Position numbers and translations under genes: made by a program | Shown: positions 22,887-30,082 of the stretch, in pieces | How positions within the stretch are numbered: position 1 is the stretch's first letter | Layout of the letters: every line of letters starts with the position of its first letter | Origin: a virus | Direction: 5' to 3' (one strand) | IMG/VR virus record: IMGVR_UViG_3300024344_000087 | Span: 1 to 30,082 of that record | DNA: 30,082 nt | Notes under the pieces: model-generated | The model's input: only the letters and a program-made list of their open reading frames with translations | Databases searched by the model: none | Told to the model about the DNA's origin: nothing

Positions 22887-23371
22887 GTTTTTATAATAAA
22901 GTTTATAGGTTGAGCTTTTAATACAGCTGAACCAGCAGCGCCACTTGCCGTTATTGCAGTTCCTAAAGTAAATCCTGTACCTACACCTACAGGGAAATAT
23001 GTACGAAAGTCTGGAACTTTAAAGTTAGAACCTACTGTTCCAAATACTGTTCCTATAACTGCATATAATTCTGAATAAGTAGAGGTAGAATAATCAGCCC
23101 CATTACAAAGGAGCCAATCATTAACACCACTAATAGTTTGCGTGGAAGGAGTACTACCAGAACCAAACATAACAATAGATCCTACTTGAAATCCAAGTTT
23201 GTTCATTTGAGCAGAAGTTTGAGTAACAGCTGTTGTGGCTAAATTTGGAAACTGTGTTTTAAGAACAGTTTTTATAAGCCTTAGATGATCGTCACCTTCA
23301 GATATATTATCACTAGCAGCCGGGTTAGCTGGAGCAAGTTGGCTAATATAGCTAGCAGTTTCTACAGTCAT
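22883..23371 (-). CDS. Tail collar-domain fibre protein
   Basis: 162 aa. The phage tail collar domain covers about residues 63-135: VGSIVMFGSGS, then DWLLCNGADYS, TYSELYAVIGTVFG and FKVPDFRTYFPVGVG. The short N-terminal part (NPAASDNISEGDDHLRLIKTVLK) is the usual linker that precedes such domains. Collar proteins are short fibres or fibre tips used in host contact. A consensus sigma70-type promoter lies 19-47 bases upstream of the start, so this gene and those after it may be expressed separately from the fibre. Confidence 0.87.
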   Translation of the reverse strand: MTVETASYISQLAPANPAASDNISEGDDHLRLIKTVLKTQFPNLATTAVTQTSAQMNKLGFQVGSIVMFGSGSTPSTQTISGVNDWLLCNGADYSTSTYSELYAVIGTVFGTVGSNFKVPDFRTYFPVGVGTGFTLGTAITASGAAGSAVLKAQPINFIIKT

Positions 23372-23389
23372 TAATCTAGTCCTTTTCTT

Positions 23390-23418
23390 ATTGTACCATA
23401 ATTATAATGGTTTGTCAA
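23390..23418 (-). promoter_or_regulatory. Strong sigma70-type promoter before the collar gene
   Basis: On the minus strand: TTGACA (23418-23413), exactly 17 bases, then TACAAT (23395-23390), in a 52-bp AT-rich gap that has no other content. All six -35 bases and five of six -10 bases match. Transcription would start near 23383, about a dozen bases before the collar-gene ATG, leaving a short leader containing AAGGAC-like ribosome-binding sequence. It would boost collar, scaffold and capsid transcription. Confidence 0.72.
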
Positions 23419-23423
23419 TTACT

Positions 23424-23636
23424 TTATTTCTTCTTACGTTTATCATACCAATATTTACTAGCTTCTCTTAATTGTGTATTAATAATTCTAATCAACTCTA
23501 GTTCTTCTTTGATTACATTATTGTACCCTATACACATATCTGAATTAAATTCTTCTGATAATCTATCTGCTAACTCTATAACTCTATCTATATGAGCGCA
23601 ACTGTCAGGAGGTATATTAGGTCTTACAACTGTCAT
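23424..23636 (-). CDS. Hypothetical 70-aa protein in the fibre cassette
   Basis: 70 aa, helical, ending in a basic KYWYDKRKKK tail. Charged heptads in the middle (VIKEELELIRIINTQLREA) could form a short coiled coil. Start overlaps the assembly-chaperone stop by four bases. No family recognised. Confidence 0.68.
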   Translation of the reverse strand: MTVVRPNIPPDSCAHIDRVIELADRLSEEFNSDMCIGYNNVIKEELELIRIINTQLREASKYWYDKRKKK

Positions 23637-23914
23637 TCATTTGGCCTTGTTGGAAAAGTAAATGGATCATCTGCTGCTGGTAAATCTCTCAAAGCTTGTC
23701 TATAATTTTTCATTGCATCTGACATTGTTACATCTGACAACGAATAAAAATCTGTAGCTTTAAGACGATCATTCCTGTCGAGCCGCATTTGTTCTAACTT
23801 ACGGTCATTCTCACCAGCATCCCATTCAGCGGCTTGCCTGACATAAATTTCAGTTGCCTCTGGACTCATTTCTACCGTTACGCCATTTAAATTTTCATAG
23901 TATTTTTTTGCCAT
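23633..23914 (-). CDS. Phage tail fibre assembly chaperone-like protein
   Basis: 93 aa. The C-terminal segment DRNDRLKATDFYSLSDV with YRQALRDLPAADDPF is the Phage_tail_APC pattern: a pair of helices with a conserved LxATD and YRQALRDLP. Such proteins help fold or attach tail fibres and are encoded directly after the fibre gene, as here (9 bases downstream). The N-terminus (YYENLNGVTVEMSPEATEIY) may recall the fibre's own end. Confidence 0.82.
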   Translation of the reverse strand: MAKKYYENLNGVTVEMSPEATEIYVRQAAEWDAGENDRKLEQMRLDRNDRLKATDFYSLSDVTMSDAMKNYRQALRDLPAADDPFTFPTRPNE

Positions 23915-23923
23915 TTTATTATC

Positions 23924-25549
23924 CTATGCGTGTTTAATGCCAAGTAATGTAACACGACCATTCGCACCTTCACCTGACTGCCAACCAATTTTTACTTGTG
24001 TGATGTCGTAATCTTCGTCTAAGCCTCCAGCAAAGTATGATTGATAATACTTGTCGTCAGAAGACATATAACTAAACTGTCCAGAATACATATTGTTACC
24101 AACCGGGTCTGTTGGAAAATGCAGCCAAATCACCCCGCCGCCGCCATAATCGGCGTCATTGCCCATTCCAGATAAATTAATTCGTTGATTTATTGTGTTA
24201 GAGTAAGAAGCACTAGCAAAGGTAGTACCGTTCATACCTTCATAAAGGTTTGAGTTAAGGTTTGAATACTCGTCAGTCGTGAGTAATCCTCCAGAGGTTC
24301 CAAGCCACATTCGTAAATCCTTGCCATCTTGAACTGGTTTAATATCTGAAAGAGTAATTAAATATGTATCATAGTCAGTAGAAAAACCTGTAAGAGTAAT
24401 ACCAGTTTCTGATCCGCTAAATGTTCCTGTCCCAAGAACAGCCATTGCGCCTGATCCAACATAACTTTTAACTTGTGATGCATTAACGTATTTTGTTGCA
24501 CCTCCATCATCAACAAGCAATTTATCTGTATCAGCTATAGTAATTGATGTACCATCAGTTCCAGAATCAATCTGTATTGCTCCACCAGCAACCTTGTCAG
24601 CCGTAGAAATTGTGCTAAGTTTTGAGTCAGCTATTGATCCAGCTAACATTGCACTTGTAACGGTAGACCAAGCTGGATCTGTACCGTCCGTAGTTAATAC
24701 AGTATTAGCACTACCTATGGCTAAACGCTCCGCAGCACTTGCACCCCTTTTAATAACATCACCTCTGGTAGTCATAGGATCTGTAAAACCACCAATATAT
24801 GTTTTAAGCCGAGAAGCTGCTGTCTTTCTATTTGTACCGCCAGCACCATTATCTACTATAAACAGGTCAGCATCTACTATATCTTCTCCAATGTCAGTAC
24901 CACCATCTATATCTAAAGCAGTCAAAGGAAATCCACCAGCAGTTTGTACTAAAGTATTGACCCTAGATAAAGCAGCTTTTCTATTTGTACCTCCAGCAGC
25001 ATCATCTACAATAATTAAATCAGAAGTAGTTAAATCTGCTCCAATATCTGTACCGCCATCTATGTCCAATGTTGTTATAGGTGTTGTACCAGCTGTTAGT
25101 CCTGCACCCGATCCTGCTAAAGACGCTGCTGTAACAGAACCAACTACCGTAACATTTGTAGTTCCTGTTGGTATTTCTAAGACATCAGCATCAGCATCAT
25201 TCTTAATGGTTACATCATTGGTAGAACCTTGACCAGTAAGGATAAGTCCTTCAGCAGCAGTATATCCTATTGCAGCATTATCTCCTGTACTAGTATCAGC
25301 TGTTAGATCCACTGTACCAAATGTAGGTGTAGATGATATACTTACTGTTACTTCACCTGTAGTTTGGTTTACGGCAATGGGAGTAGTAGCTTCAACTTGT
25401 GACACACCTGATAAAGCTGCTGCCAATGTAGACTTACGAACCTTATGCGTAGTATCTTCGCTTATATCTACAATAGCAAGAACATCATTATCAGATAAAT
25501 CTGCTTCTGTAAGTTCTGTTAATTCAGTTATCTTTTTATTAGTCGCCAT
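23924..25549 (-). CDS. Tail fibre protein with tandem beta modules
   Basis: 541 aa. The N-terminus (ITELTELTEADLSDNDVLAI) looks like the attachment repeat of podovirus fibres. A module with the pattern LDIDGGTDIG..D...IVD..AGGTNRK...SR occurs at residues 161-201 and 212-252, with a diverged form at 325-364 and a distant one at 8-45. The C-terminal 170 residues (from about 367) form a different, Tyr/Gly-rich beta domain (YDTYLITLSDIKP, WLGTSGG, VKIGWQSGEGANGR), likely the receptor-binding tip. No S74 or collar domain is fused. The following gene is its likely assembly chaperone. It is the main host-range candidate in the window. Confidence 0.87.
   Translation of the reverse strand: MATNKKITELTELTEADLSDNDVLAIVDISEDTTHKVRKSTLAAALSGVSQVEATTPIAVNQTTGEVTVSISSTPTFGTVDLTADTSTGDNAAIGYTAAEGLILTGQGSTNDVTIKNDADADVLEIPTGTTNVTVVGSVTAASLAGSGAGLTAGTTPITTLDIDGGTDIGADLTTSDLIIVDDAAGGTNRKAALSRVNTLVQTAGGFPLTALDIDGGTDIGEDIVDADLFIVDNGAGGTNRKTAASRLKTYIGGFTDPMTTRGDVIKRGASAAERLAIGSANTVLTTDGTDPAWSTVTSAMLAGSIADSKLSTISTADKVAGGAIQIDSGTDGTSITIADTDKLLVDDGGATKYVNASQVKSYVGSGAMAVLGTGTFSGSETGITLTGFSTDYDTYLITLSDIKPVQDGKDLRMWLGTSGGLLTTDEYSNLNSNLYEGMNGTTFASASYSNTINQRINLSGMGNDADYGGGGVIWLHFPTDPVGNNMYSGQFSYMSSDDKYYQSYFAGGLDEDYDITQVKIGWQSGEGANGRVTLLGIKHA
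24458..25069. repeat. Repeated beta module in tail fibre gene
   Basis: Three protein-level copies of about 40 residues: 24947-25069, 24794-24916 (close copies, sharing LDIDGGTDIG and AGGTNRK), and a diverged 24458-24577 (IQIDSGTDG with LLVDDGGATKYVNASQ). The first two are also similar at DNA level, with synonymous changes, so they are not a recent slip. Repeat number may vary among relatives and set fibre length. Confidence 0.8.
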
Positions 25550-25573
25550 TCTGTTGCTCCCTACCGCCTCTTA

Positions 25574-25879
25574 TTAACCTTCTAACCAAGTAACATTTAC
25601 AGTAGCAGTTCCACTTGCAGTTATAGCAGCTATCGTATCACCGGGTCTTATTACAAAAATTTCTGAATCACTAACATCTACCTGTACACCAGATGCTACG
25701 GCAGCTGTTGGAGTTGCACCTTGACCAGCTATACAAGCTACATATGCCAAAGCTGTTGAAGATATACGGACAAGTGTAACATTGGCTGGACAAGCTGAAG
25801 ATCGTGTTGCCCCAGAAGTAGTAGTAGCAGCTAAGTTTACACTTGAGTTTATTTTATAAAAGTTATTCTGTAGTGCCAT
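25574..25879 (-). CDS. Small beta-rich structural protein
   Basis: 101 aa, Ala/Thr/Val-rich. Pattern: VTLVRISSTALAYVACIAGQG, VQVDVSDSEIFVIRPGDTIAAI, TATVNVTWLEG. This is a small jelly-roll-like phage protein type found near capsid and fibre genes, possibly a decoration or fibre-associated protein. Placed between portal and fibre, 11 bp after the portal stop. Function inferred from fold pattern only. Confidence 0.7.
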   Translation of the reverse strand: MALQNNFYKINSSVNLAATTTSGATRSSACPANVTLVRISSTALAYVACIAGQGATPTAAVASGVQVDVSDSEIFVIRPGDTIAAITASGTATVNVTWLEG

Positions 25880-25890
25880 TGTATTTTTCC

Positions 25891-27909
25891 TTATGCTTTA
25901 ATGTTTTTGTCAGAGTTCATTTCAAAACCTAGCTCTATACCTTTAAGCCTCAGTTCTTCTTCTTTATAAGCCATCTCATGCTCAGTCTCTATTCTCTCCA
26001 GTTCTAGTTTTGCAGCGTCTATTTCTAATCGTTTAGCTTTTACCTCTGCCTCCAACTGTGTAGCCTTGGCCTGTGTCATCATCGCTTGAGCTTGAGCCTG
26101 TGCTAGTTGCTCTTGTGCGTTAGGTGGAGGAGGTTGGTTACTAGGTTGAGAAACAAACTTGTCTACATTTTTAATCCCCATCTCTGAAGCCATCTCTCTC
26201 ATAAGATTATAAACATTATCGTCGCTTATTATCCCTTGAGTCTGTTGACCTACTTTTTCCATAAGCATAGCAAAGTTGTTAAGGTTTTGTACTCTAATAT
26301 CTTGATCGCCATATCCAATACCTACCTCTATATCTACGTCAAGATCTTCTCTCCATGAAGAAGGATCTATAGGAAAATAAGTATTGTTTACTCTGACAAG
26401 TCTTTCTCTATCTTCAAAACGCTGTATTAAATTATAGATAGACTTAAACATATGCCTTACACCTGTGTCGGCAAATATTCTAGCTATAAGTTCCAATCTC
26501 CCTTGAGAGTTAGTTAATGCTGCATTAGCTGCACCAGCTGTAACATGGGTCTTTAAAGCATCTGCTGACACGCCTTGAGTCTGTGCTGAAACTCCTGTCC
26601 TTCCTGCTTTAATACCTTCCCAATATTCTAACATTTGGAACGCTGCTGGTTGCAATGCTGGTGTTTGTATAGGTGTAAGCGCACTAGGAGATCGTGTTCT
26701 TACAATACCACCCGGACGGTTTGTAAGTAAATCGTCTACATTTACCTGACCTTCTACAATCTGAAACCTTCCGTTATTTGCCAAATACATATTGTCCAGT
26801 AAATTCCTGGTCAATGTTGATCTAATAAGTTGTATGTCTTCTACCGTTTCCGCTACACTTAATCCGTAGAACTTATGAGATATAGGTATAGGACATATTG
26901 TACTAAAAGGTATATAGTCTATTGGCTCTAAGTCCAGTATCTCATCTCCAGAATGTATAACTTTATGTAAGACACTAACCCCTGTACCGTCTATATCCAG
27001 TTGCATATAGGACTCATTAACCATGACCATTGTTTCGGATGGTACAGAAGAACTGTCTGGGAAAGTTCCTGTAGAGTCATAGGAATGTCTAGCTATATAT
27101 TCTTGGCTAGTTGTAATCTCATCTGCTTCACTAGTATATCCCGGTAATTCTTCTATAATGTCTGGATCGTATCCCATTTTGATAAGATCACTCTTAGACT
27201 TGTGTGACCTATGACAAATAAACCTAGCATCTTCTATAGATTTTGCACCTCTATTGATTAAGAACTCTTCGGGAGGTACGTTTTCCAGAGTTACCTTACC
27301 GTCCATTGTTGTTCTGGCAAAGGTAGCATTATGTGTAAGTTCGTTAATTTGCTCCATCATACCTGTTAATGGGTTCATTATTTCGGAAACTTGGGATATT
27401 TCTTCATGCTCTACCACTTCAAGATCGTCGTCCTGTTCCAGCAGAGAATACTCTTGATCCGTTAAGTTTTCATATTTCTCCGTTGTTACCTTTTCAATCT
27501 CTTCCCAATAATGTTTAACAATACCTACTTTAGATATTAAAGCATCTAGGAACATATTGTATAGCACCATGAATCCATTGTTCTGCTTGTAAAATACATG
27601 GTTGACATATCTGGTGGCTTGTTCTGCTGTGACTTCGTCCTCTGGCCCTTCTGGTACAAAGCGTACTACACTGTCTCCTGCTGTAAAAATCCTCATTAAA
27701 GAGGGCATCATCCACATGATTGTGTCTTGTACGTCTGTTATAACTACTTGAGATCGTCCGTCCTCCTCGTTACCAAAAGGTTCGCCATAGAAATACTCCA
27801 TAGCTCTTGCTTGTTGAGATCCTACTTCTGAATCTAGATATTCGGCACTTCCGTTAATCTCACCTTCTACCAGTGATATAATCTCTTCGTCGTCTAATTC
27901 TCTAGCCAT
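25891..27909 (-). CDS. Portal protein (P22-like)
   Basis: 672 aa. Family marks: a helical N-terminus with DGRSQVVITDVQDTIMWMMP followed by SLMRIF (about residues 51-75), a clip/stem region with NVPPEEFLINRGAKSIEDA, SHKFYGLSVAETVEDIQLIR near residue 345, GRTGVSAQTQGVSADAL, and a long Gln/Ala/Glu coiled-coil tail (about 575-665) that would form the barrel. Twelve copies make the DNA entry vertex that docks terminase and adaptor. The size agrees with P22-like portals with a barrel. The start ATG follows directly after the TAG of the preceding gene. Confidence 0.92.
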   Translation of the reverse strand: MARELDDEEIISLVEGEINGSAEYLDSEVGSQQARAMEYFYGEPFGNEEDGRSQVVITDVQDTIMWMMPSLMRIFTAGDSVVRFVPEGPEDEVTAEQATRYVNHVFYKQNNGFMVLYNMFLDALISKVGIVKHYWEEIEKVTTEKYENLTDQEYSLLEQDDDLEVVEHEEISQVSEIMNPLTGMMEQINELTHNATFARTTMDGKVTLENVPPEEFLINRGAKSIEDARFICHRSHKSKSDLIKMGYDPDIIEELPGYTSEADEITTSQEYIARHSYDSTGTFPDSSSVPSETMVMVNESYMQLDIDGTGVSVLHKVIHSGDEILDLEPIDYIPFSTICPIPISHKFYGLSVAETVEDIQLIRSTLTRNLLDNMYLANNGRFQIVEGQVNVDDLLTNRPGGIVRTRSPSALTPIQTPALQPAAFQMLEYWEGIKAGRTGVSAQTQGVSADALKTHVTAGAANAALTNSQGRLELIARIFADTGVRHMFKSIYNLIQRFEDRERLVRVNNTYFPIDPSSWREDLDVDIEVGIGYGDQDIRVQNLNNFAMLMEKVGQQTQGIISDDNVYNLMREMASEMGIKNVDKFVSQPSNQPPPPNAQEQLAQAQAQAMMTQAKATQLEAEVKAKRLEIDAAKLELERIETEHEMAYKEEELRLKGIELGFEMNSDKNIKA

Positions 27910-28164
27910 CTAGATAGTTTCCTTTGATTCTGAACTTGGTGTATATTTTAGTTTTAGACCGTTCTCTTCTGAGATAGGAACGCAATAAGCATTTTCAACT
28001 ACCCACCCTAGAGGTACATAATTATTAACTACAAAGGGTATCCCCTTGTTTAATACATCTGCTTCACACTCTTCCATAGTGGACATAGGATCGCTACTTA
28101 CTACCGTAGGTAATCTACCCGGATGCGAAAGCATTATCAATCCTAAAAAAAATGATGCTATCAT
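27910..28164 (-). CDS. Small exported protein with two cysteines
   Basis: 84 aa. Residues 1-13 are hydrophobic (IASFFLGLIML), likely a signal peptide or anchor, followed by CEADVLNKG and CVPISEENG; the two cysteines (near 34 and 61) may pair in the periplasm. No positive charge precedes the hydrophobic stretch, which weakens the export call. It stands between the terminase-side gene and portal, an odd place for an exported protein. A role in superinfection exclusion or lysis is possible but unsupported. TAATG junction at 28164. Confidence 0.6.
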   Translation of the reverse strand: MIASFFLGLIMLSHPGRLPTVVSSDPMSTMEECEADVLNKGIPFVVNNYVPLGWVVENAYCVPISEENGLKLKYTPSSESKETI

Positions 28165-29084
28165 TAACCTATTAGTCCACTTTGTAACAAGCTTATACCA
28201 GCATTGGGAAGAGGATTAGCCTGTTGTTCTGCTAGTAATCCTGCTCTAAAAGCATCTACAGCTGCGTTACCTTCTGCTCCTGATAGGATAAGATCCTGTG
28301 GATTACCGCTTTGGTTAAATCTGTTTAAACCTACTTGAGAAGCAGAAGTGTCCAAGGTGCTTCCAGAGCCTCCTTCTCCTTCTGGTCTACCAGTTCTAGT
28401 ATCTATATATCTTCCTGTCTCTGGATCTATACGTCCTGCTTCATAGTCTATATTAAGTCTACGCGCTAGTTCTGCATCTGCTTCTGCTTGAGTATTAAAA
28501 GTTCCATAGTCTCTAGCCTCAAAAGCTCCTTGGAAATTTCCTACAGGATCATACCCGGTTACTGTGTATCTATTTATTTCTCCAGTTGGCCCTCTACCTT
28601 GTATTGTTTGTATTCTAGGCATATTTATGGGAATACCAGAGTTGACACCTGTAAAAGCACCGCCTTGTATAGTTTGTCCTGTGGGTGTTTTAAACCTTAT
28701 ATTACCGTCTTTATACCTATCTAGTATTATATTCCCTGCTGGATTATCCGCATAGTTAGCTTGACGGTTAAATGCTGTAGTCTGGTCGCGTAGAGCTTGC
28801 TTTATCGCTTCTTCCTTGGCTCTTCTTTGTGCAGCCTCTACTGCTCCTGCTCCACTGCCTCCTCCTGATGAAAAAGAACCAGCTGGGCCTCCTGTCATAT
28901 AACCCGGCATTCGATAAGCAGGAACTCCATCAGACATCATTTGACCGCCAGAAGGTGTAATTCCACCGCCCATACTTCTAAGAACCTGAGACTCCATAGG
29001 AGTAATATAAGCTAGGTTATGCACCTCACCGCCTAGTAAAGTCTGCATGGGTATCTTATTATTTTTCTTTTGCATATTGGGCAT
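28164..29084 (-). CDS. Hypothetical Gly-rich protein between terminase and portal
   Basis: 306 aa. N-terminal Gly/Met-rich, disordered-looking region (GGGITPSGGQMM, GYMTGGPAGS), a helical stretch near 80-105, then a beta-rich middle with repeated short turns (IRFKTPTGQTIQGG, TIQGRGPTGEI) and a polar C-terminus. No family recognised. Its place between terminase and portal, with TAATG overlaps on both sides, suggests a head or packaging-linked protein. Function unknown. Confidence 0.68.
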   Translation of the reverse strand: MPNMQKKNNKIPMQTLLGGEVHNLAYITPMESQVLRSMGGGITPSGGQMMSDGVPAYRMPGYMTGGPAGSFSSGGGSGAGAVEAAQRRAKEEAIKQALRDQTTAFNRQANYADNPAGNIILDRYKDGNIRFKTPTGQTIQGGAFTGVNSGIPINMPRIQTIQGRGPTGEINRYTVTGYDPVGNFQGAFEARDYGTFNTQAEADAELARRLNIDYEAGRIDPETGRYIDTRTGRPEGEGGSGSTLDTSASQVGLNRFNQSGNPQDLILSGAEGNAAVDAFRAGLLAEQQANPLPNAGISLLQSGLIG

Positions 29085-30082
29085 TAGACTATTCCTGCAT
29101 AGTTATATTCTATTTCTTTATCAAAACCGTATTTACGATATTTTGTTTTAGCTGCCATCTTCTCGCCAAACCTTTGTACACTCAGGGCAGAGTATCTCAT
29201 TGCGCTTAGTAGGTCATCCTTTATAGGAACTACCTTACCATTTTTACGATGGTAGAGCCTAAGCTCTTCGCAAGTTTCCACACAAGACTTAAAAATTTGC
29301 AAACGACCACTTTCAAACCTTTGTAACAAAATGCTAATACCCGCTTCCACTGAATTGTTACCACTTAATGCTCCTTCTACTGGTGGGTTCTTGAAGTGTT
29401 CTGCTAACATATATACTCCAAGATCCCTATATTGTTGGGCTAATTGTACCCCAGATCCTTTATCATGTTGTAATCCGTCATGCGGAAAAGCTACAGGTAT
29501 TCCTGGTGTTCTTGCGTTTATAACTGCCGCGTGAGTTATCGGTGTTTCCTTGCTTCTCCTATATTCGTCATAGACATAAATAATATCGTTCTCCGAATCG
29601 TATGCTGTCCAGCAAACTGCTGTAGGATGGTCAAATCCAAAGTCTATAGCTGCTAGTCTCATAAAGTGTTCGGGTAGTTCAAAGTCCTCTACAAGTATTT
29701 CATCCTCGTTAATCGGATAGACCAAACCACTTCCAAAAACTGGTATACCCTTGGAACGCATATCGCGCTCGGCGGGGCTGTATACGGCTAGTAACTGCTC
29801 TTTTGTAGATGCGTCTAAATGTTCTACATCGTCCCAAGTGGCTGTTGTAAGGCTTTGCCCAGGTTTTAAATCGTTGAGAAAACCGCTGACCACGTTGGTC
29901 ATTCCACGCTCTGGGGTGAAAGTCATGTAGACGATTCCGTTTGTGTCTACTGTTCTGGTTATACACTGAGAAAAGATTTCCTGTTTTGGTTCCTCATCCA
30001 GCCATACAACGTCTATTGCCTCCCCCATGAATTTCTCAAAGCCCTGTTCGTAAGCTTTGAATGTAATCTGAGAATTTCCCCC
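29084..30082 (-). CDS. Terminase large subunit, 5' end outside the window
   Basis: DNA-packaging motor and nuclease. The frame is open to the right edge: residues before the ATG at 30028 (SQITFKAYEQGFEKF) continue the protein, so the gene starts beyond the window. Walker B with catalytic glutamate is VVWLDEEP, near 30000. FTPERGM follows as the coupling motif. The nuclease domain has AAIDFGFDHPTA (first metal Asp), VYDEYRRS, and KDDLLSAMRYS near the C-terminus (third acidic residue). Walker A is outside. The sequence is of the T7/P22-like headful or direct-repeat group, but the packaging mode cannot be told. TAATG joins it to the next gene. Confidence 0.93.
   Translation of the reverse strand, partial: GGNSQITFKAYEQGFEKFMGEAIDVVWLDEEPKQEIFSQCITRTVDTNGIVYMTFTPERGMTNVVSGFLNDLKPGQSLTTATWDDVEHLDASTKEQLLAVYSPAERDMRSKGIPVFGSGLVYPINEDEILVEDFELPEHFMRLAAIDFGFDHPTAVCWTAYDSENDIIYVYDEYRRSKETPITHAAVINARTPGIPVAFPHDGLQHDKGSGVQLAQQYRDLGVYMLAEHFKNPPVEGALSGNNSVEAGISILLQRFESGRLQIFKSCVETCEELRLYHRKNGKVVPIKDDLLSAMRYSALSVQRFGEKMAAKTKYRKYGFDKEIEYNYAGIV

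Noticed and set aside
23401-23406. TATAAT on the - strand as the -10 box of the collar promoter
   Set aside because: It lies only six bases from the TTGACA; TACAAT at the 17-base distance is the fitting partner.
24594-25232. 212-codon open frame on the + strand opposite the tail fibre gene
   Set aside because: Antisense to the Ala/Thr/Gly-rich repeat region of a well-supported fibre; the product is a low-complexity mirror (Val/Pro/Ser) with no domain and no ribosome-binding site.
27910-28164. Rz1-like spanin lipoprotein
   Set aside because: No lipobox cysteine directly after the hydrophobic segment, and it is far from the lysis genes.
1-30082. tRNA genes, CRISPR arrays, integrase, insertion sequences or T7-type promoters
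   Set aside because: No cloverleaf-like T-loop sequences, spaced repeats, recombinase motifs, terminal inverted repeats or recurring 20-bp promoter-like sequence were found by reading both strands; a covariance-model search would be needed to exclude small RNAs.

Overview
This window is part of a tailed-phage genome, most likely a short-tailed (podovirus-type) marine phage of a low-GC bacterial host. The evidence is a T7-type replication set (TOPRIM/RecA-fold primase-helicase, family A DNA polymerase, gp2.5-like SSB), a ThyX thymidylate synthase and ribonucleotide reductase, an SU10-type capsid protein, a P22-like portal, and no tail tape measure or sheath. Host identity is inference only; pelagic alphaproteobacterial phages such as those of SAR11 or SAR116 are the closest layout I know. 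No single-subunit RNA polymerase, integrase, tRNA, CRISPR array or insertion sequence is visible. Both ends of the window cut through genes (primase-helicase at the left, large terminase at the right).

Positions 1-8504, + strand: the early/middle module. In order: primase-helicase (partial), ThyX, DNA polymerase, SSB, a GIY-YIG nuclease, a Cas4/RecB-like exonuclease with a four-Cys iron-sulfur signature, a 60-aa protein, ribonucleotide reductase, an IscA/HesB-type Fe-S carrier, a 2OG-Fe(II) oxygenase and a 93-aa unknown. Genes overlap or are separated by only a few bases. A consensus sigma70-like promoter lies inside the 3' end of the polymerase gene, upstream of SSB. The module recycles and makes dNTPs and copies and processes the genome.

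Positions 8497-30082, - strand (read right to left): the late module. Terminase large subunit (partial), a 306-aa unknown, a small exported protein, portal, a small beta-rich protein, a fibre cassette (repeat-containing tail fibre, assembly chaperone, 70-aa unknown, collar-domain protein with its own sigma70-type promoter), small basic proteins, scaffold, major capsid protein, a hairpin, three tiny basic ORFs, head-tail adaptor, a beta-propeller-like tail protein, GNAT-like protein, an S74-domain protein, three internal-virion-type proteins, then lysis functions (SleB-like hydrolase, 3-TM holin candidate, coiled-coil spanin-like protein). Many junctions are TAATG or ATGA overlaps, indicating coupled translation.

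The two modules converge and their last genes overlap tail to tail by 8 bp with no visible terminator. Among the lysis genes sits a 42-codon ORF (8845-8973, - strand) encoding a protein with 12 cysteines in two six-Cys clusters and no aromatic residues. It looks metallothionein-like and is the most unusual item in the window. Together with the Fe-S exonuclease, the A-type Fe-S carrier and the Fe(II) oxygenase it gives this small genome a marked metal-biology content.
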